Assembly: GCA_014695325.1 (NCBI GenBank)
Contig: JACJNZ010000035.1
Span: 62,001-126,000, forward strand
From: Cyanobacteria bacterium FACHB-502
Lineage (GTDB): Bacteria > Cyanobacteriota > Cyanobacteriia > Elainellales > Elainellaceae
DNA length: 64,000 nucleotides
Direction: 5' to 3'
The notes beneath the pieces are model-generated. The model had not been told where the DNA came from, did no database searches, and saw only the letters and a list, made by a program, of their open reading frames with translations. A program made the position numbers and the translations under genes. This document shows, piece by piece, positions 63,263 through 64,000 of this stretch. Position 1 is the first letter of the stretch; every line of letters begins with the position of its first letter.

Positions 63263-63376
63263 CTAAAGATTGAGCTGGTTGCCTCGCTTGTATTGCAAAT
63301 AGGCAGCCACAAATAATCCTGCTAGGGTGACAGGAATCAAACCAAGCACAATGCCAGAAAGTAACGGTTCTACCAC
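63263..63376 (-). CDS. petG: Cytochrome b6f complex subunit PetG
   Basis: 37 residues from GTG 63376: [20 protein letters not shown] and tail [10 protein letters not shown], an unmistakable PetG with one membrane helix. It stabilises the b6f dimer. Ribosome site AAGGAG lies 8 nt before GTG. Missed by length cutoffs. It is divergent from the cytM-like gene; the 337-bp gap may carry both promoters. Confidence 0.95.
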   Translation of the reverse strand: MVEPLLSGIVLGLIPVTLAGLFVAAYLQYKRGNQLNL

Positions 63377-63713
63377 AGCTTTATCTCCTTATCTCCGTTT
63401 GAATTTTAGCAAACAAAGCGACATTGCCGCTTCTTAACGGTTTTTAGTCTTCTTTCATAATCTCTGCAACGGGTTCAATTTAAAATATCCTGGGTAAAAT
63501 AAAATAAGAAAGCGGTAAACTTTAAGTAGAGCAAGGCTTTCAGGTAATGTGGTGACAAGACTGCCTGCATTTGCTGAGCTTTGATTCCTGAGTAAGAGCT
63601 GGGAATATTAAAATATGCTTAGCTATAACGTGAAGTAAGTTAAATTCCTAAAATATATTGTTAGCTCCTGTTTGCCGTTCTCTCCCTTTTTGCCTCTCTT
63701 GACTAAAGAGCTT
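63377..63713. other. petG - cytM divergent intergenic region
   Basis: AT-rich, with several TTAAAATAT-type segments suitable as promoters for both genes. No other gene recognised. The frame of cytM is open from 63639, so a longer N-terminus is possible. Confidence 0.5.
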
Positions 63714-64000
63714 TTGGAAAAACCCCTTACAGCGACCTCGCCCGAGCCGACGGTGCAAAGAACAGTTATCACTCTGTTGGCTGTTCTACTTCTGGTCGTG
63801 CTTGCTTTTGTTGGCATTCATCACTTCCGCCATGCTGATCCCTATGTAAGAGATGTCCTATCTCATGCTGGCAATGCCCAACGGGGAGAAGTCATGTTTC
63901 AGATGAACTGTGCGAGCTGTCACGGATTTGATGCAAGTGGCTGGGTTGGTCCAAATCTGCATCGCGTTGCTTCTCGCAAGTCGCGAATTGGTCTTATTCA
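63714..64000 (+). CDS. cytM: Cytochrome c CytM, 3' end missing
   Basis: 95 residues visible, cut by the window edge. Start uncertain: TTG 63714 (after AAAGAG) is preferred; TTG 63699 and GTG 63753 are possible. A hydrophobic anchor (~15-33) is followed by [10 protein letters not shown], and the haem motif CASCH within [20 protein letters not shown], then [12 protein letters not shown]...MFQMNC and RKS match CytM, the conserved small c-type cytochrome of cyanobacteria that affects respiration and photosynthetic electron flow. Divergent from petG. Confidence 0.85.
   Translation, partial: MEKPLTATSPEPTVQRTVITLLAVLLLVVLAFVGIHHFRHADPYVRDVLSHAGNAQRGEVMFQMNCASCHGFDASGWVGPNLHRVASRKSRIGLI

Noticed and set aside
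1-64000. CRISPR arrays, insertion sequences, prophage or rRNA genes
   Set aside because: No regularly spaced repeats with unique spacers, no transposase or integrase motifs, and no rRNA signatures were seen.

Overview
The window is chromosomal DNA of a cyanobacterium, most likely a filamentous, Leptolyngbya-like one. The evidence is direct: photosystem and cytochrome genes (psbI, petG, a psb28-2 type gene, a right-edge cytM), a phycobiliprotein lyase of the CpcS/CpeS family, the circadian kinase SasA, a tocopherol gene pair, and the very frequent octamer GCGATCGC and its GCGATCG core (HIP1), which is typical of cyanobacteria. No insertion sequence, prophage, CRISPR array, rRNA or convincing tRNA was found; this looks like core genome with rather long, repeat-bearing intergenic regions.

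Layout. 1-6.1 kb: a beta-helix/SPOR envelope protein (cut by the left edge), an L,D-transpeptidase and two large GT-C-like membrane proteins. 6.2-11.1 kb: CpcS-type lyase, then on the minus strand DCC protein, psbI, an LptD-like outer-membrane protein and an unknown protein. 11.3-16.0 kb: a complete pstSCAB phosphate transporter behind a clear Pho box and ending in a terminator. 16.2-23.6 kb: hydrolases, a SulA-like epimerase downstream of psb28-2, aroA. 23.6-28.5 kb: sasA, a GT4 glycosyltransferase, DUF3177, YvcK/CofD-like. 29.2-32.8 kb: MCE-type lipid transport ATPase and MlaD-like protein plus an ABC-2 permease. 33-37.8 kb: small cyanobacterial conserved genes including a ferredoxin cluster. 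37.8-38.9 kb: non-coding region with a possible structured RNA and an unlisted 59-residue protein. 38.9-47 kb: glutaminase/SDR pair, recF and a hybrid sensor kinase coupled to a REC protein with a degenerate kinase domain. 48-51 kb: KtrAB potassium uptake together with an Asp/Asn-hydroxylase-like gene. 51.3-53.7 kb: tocopherol methyltransferase and homogentisate phytyltransferase followed by a catalytically eroded RNase III-fold protein. 54-60 kb: M28 peptidase, a membrane-tethered HTH-like protein, then a manganese locus. 59.9-64 kb: glmU, selO, petG and divergent cytM (cut by the right edge).

Most striking system: a manganese balance locus at 55.99-59.8 kb. A yybP-ykoY-type Mn riboswitch, with visible mutually exclusive aptamer P1 and terminator pairings, precedes a UPF0016/Mnx-like exporter gene. 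The exporter gene runs tail-to-tail into, and overlaps by 29 bp, the gene for the Mn-type ABC substrate-binding protein (MntC-like), while mntA/mntB-like genes diverge from mntC. Import and export of the metal needed by photosystem II are thus packed together with an RNA switch.

Other points worth attention: short tandem duplications (12-17 bp) that straddle or abut stop codons of at least six genes; a pseudo-kinase with His-to-Arg at the phosphoacceptor position; a dispersed intergenic repeat family; and three genes shorter than about 60 codons (psbI, petG and the 59-residue protein) that simple length cutoffs would miss. All family calls are by reading motifs by eye, with no database search.
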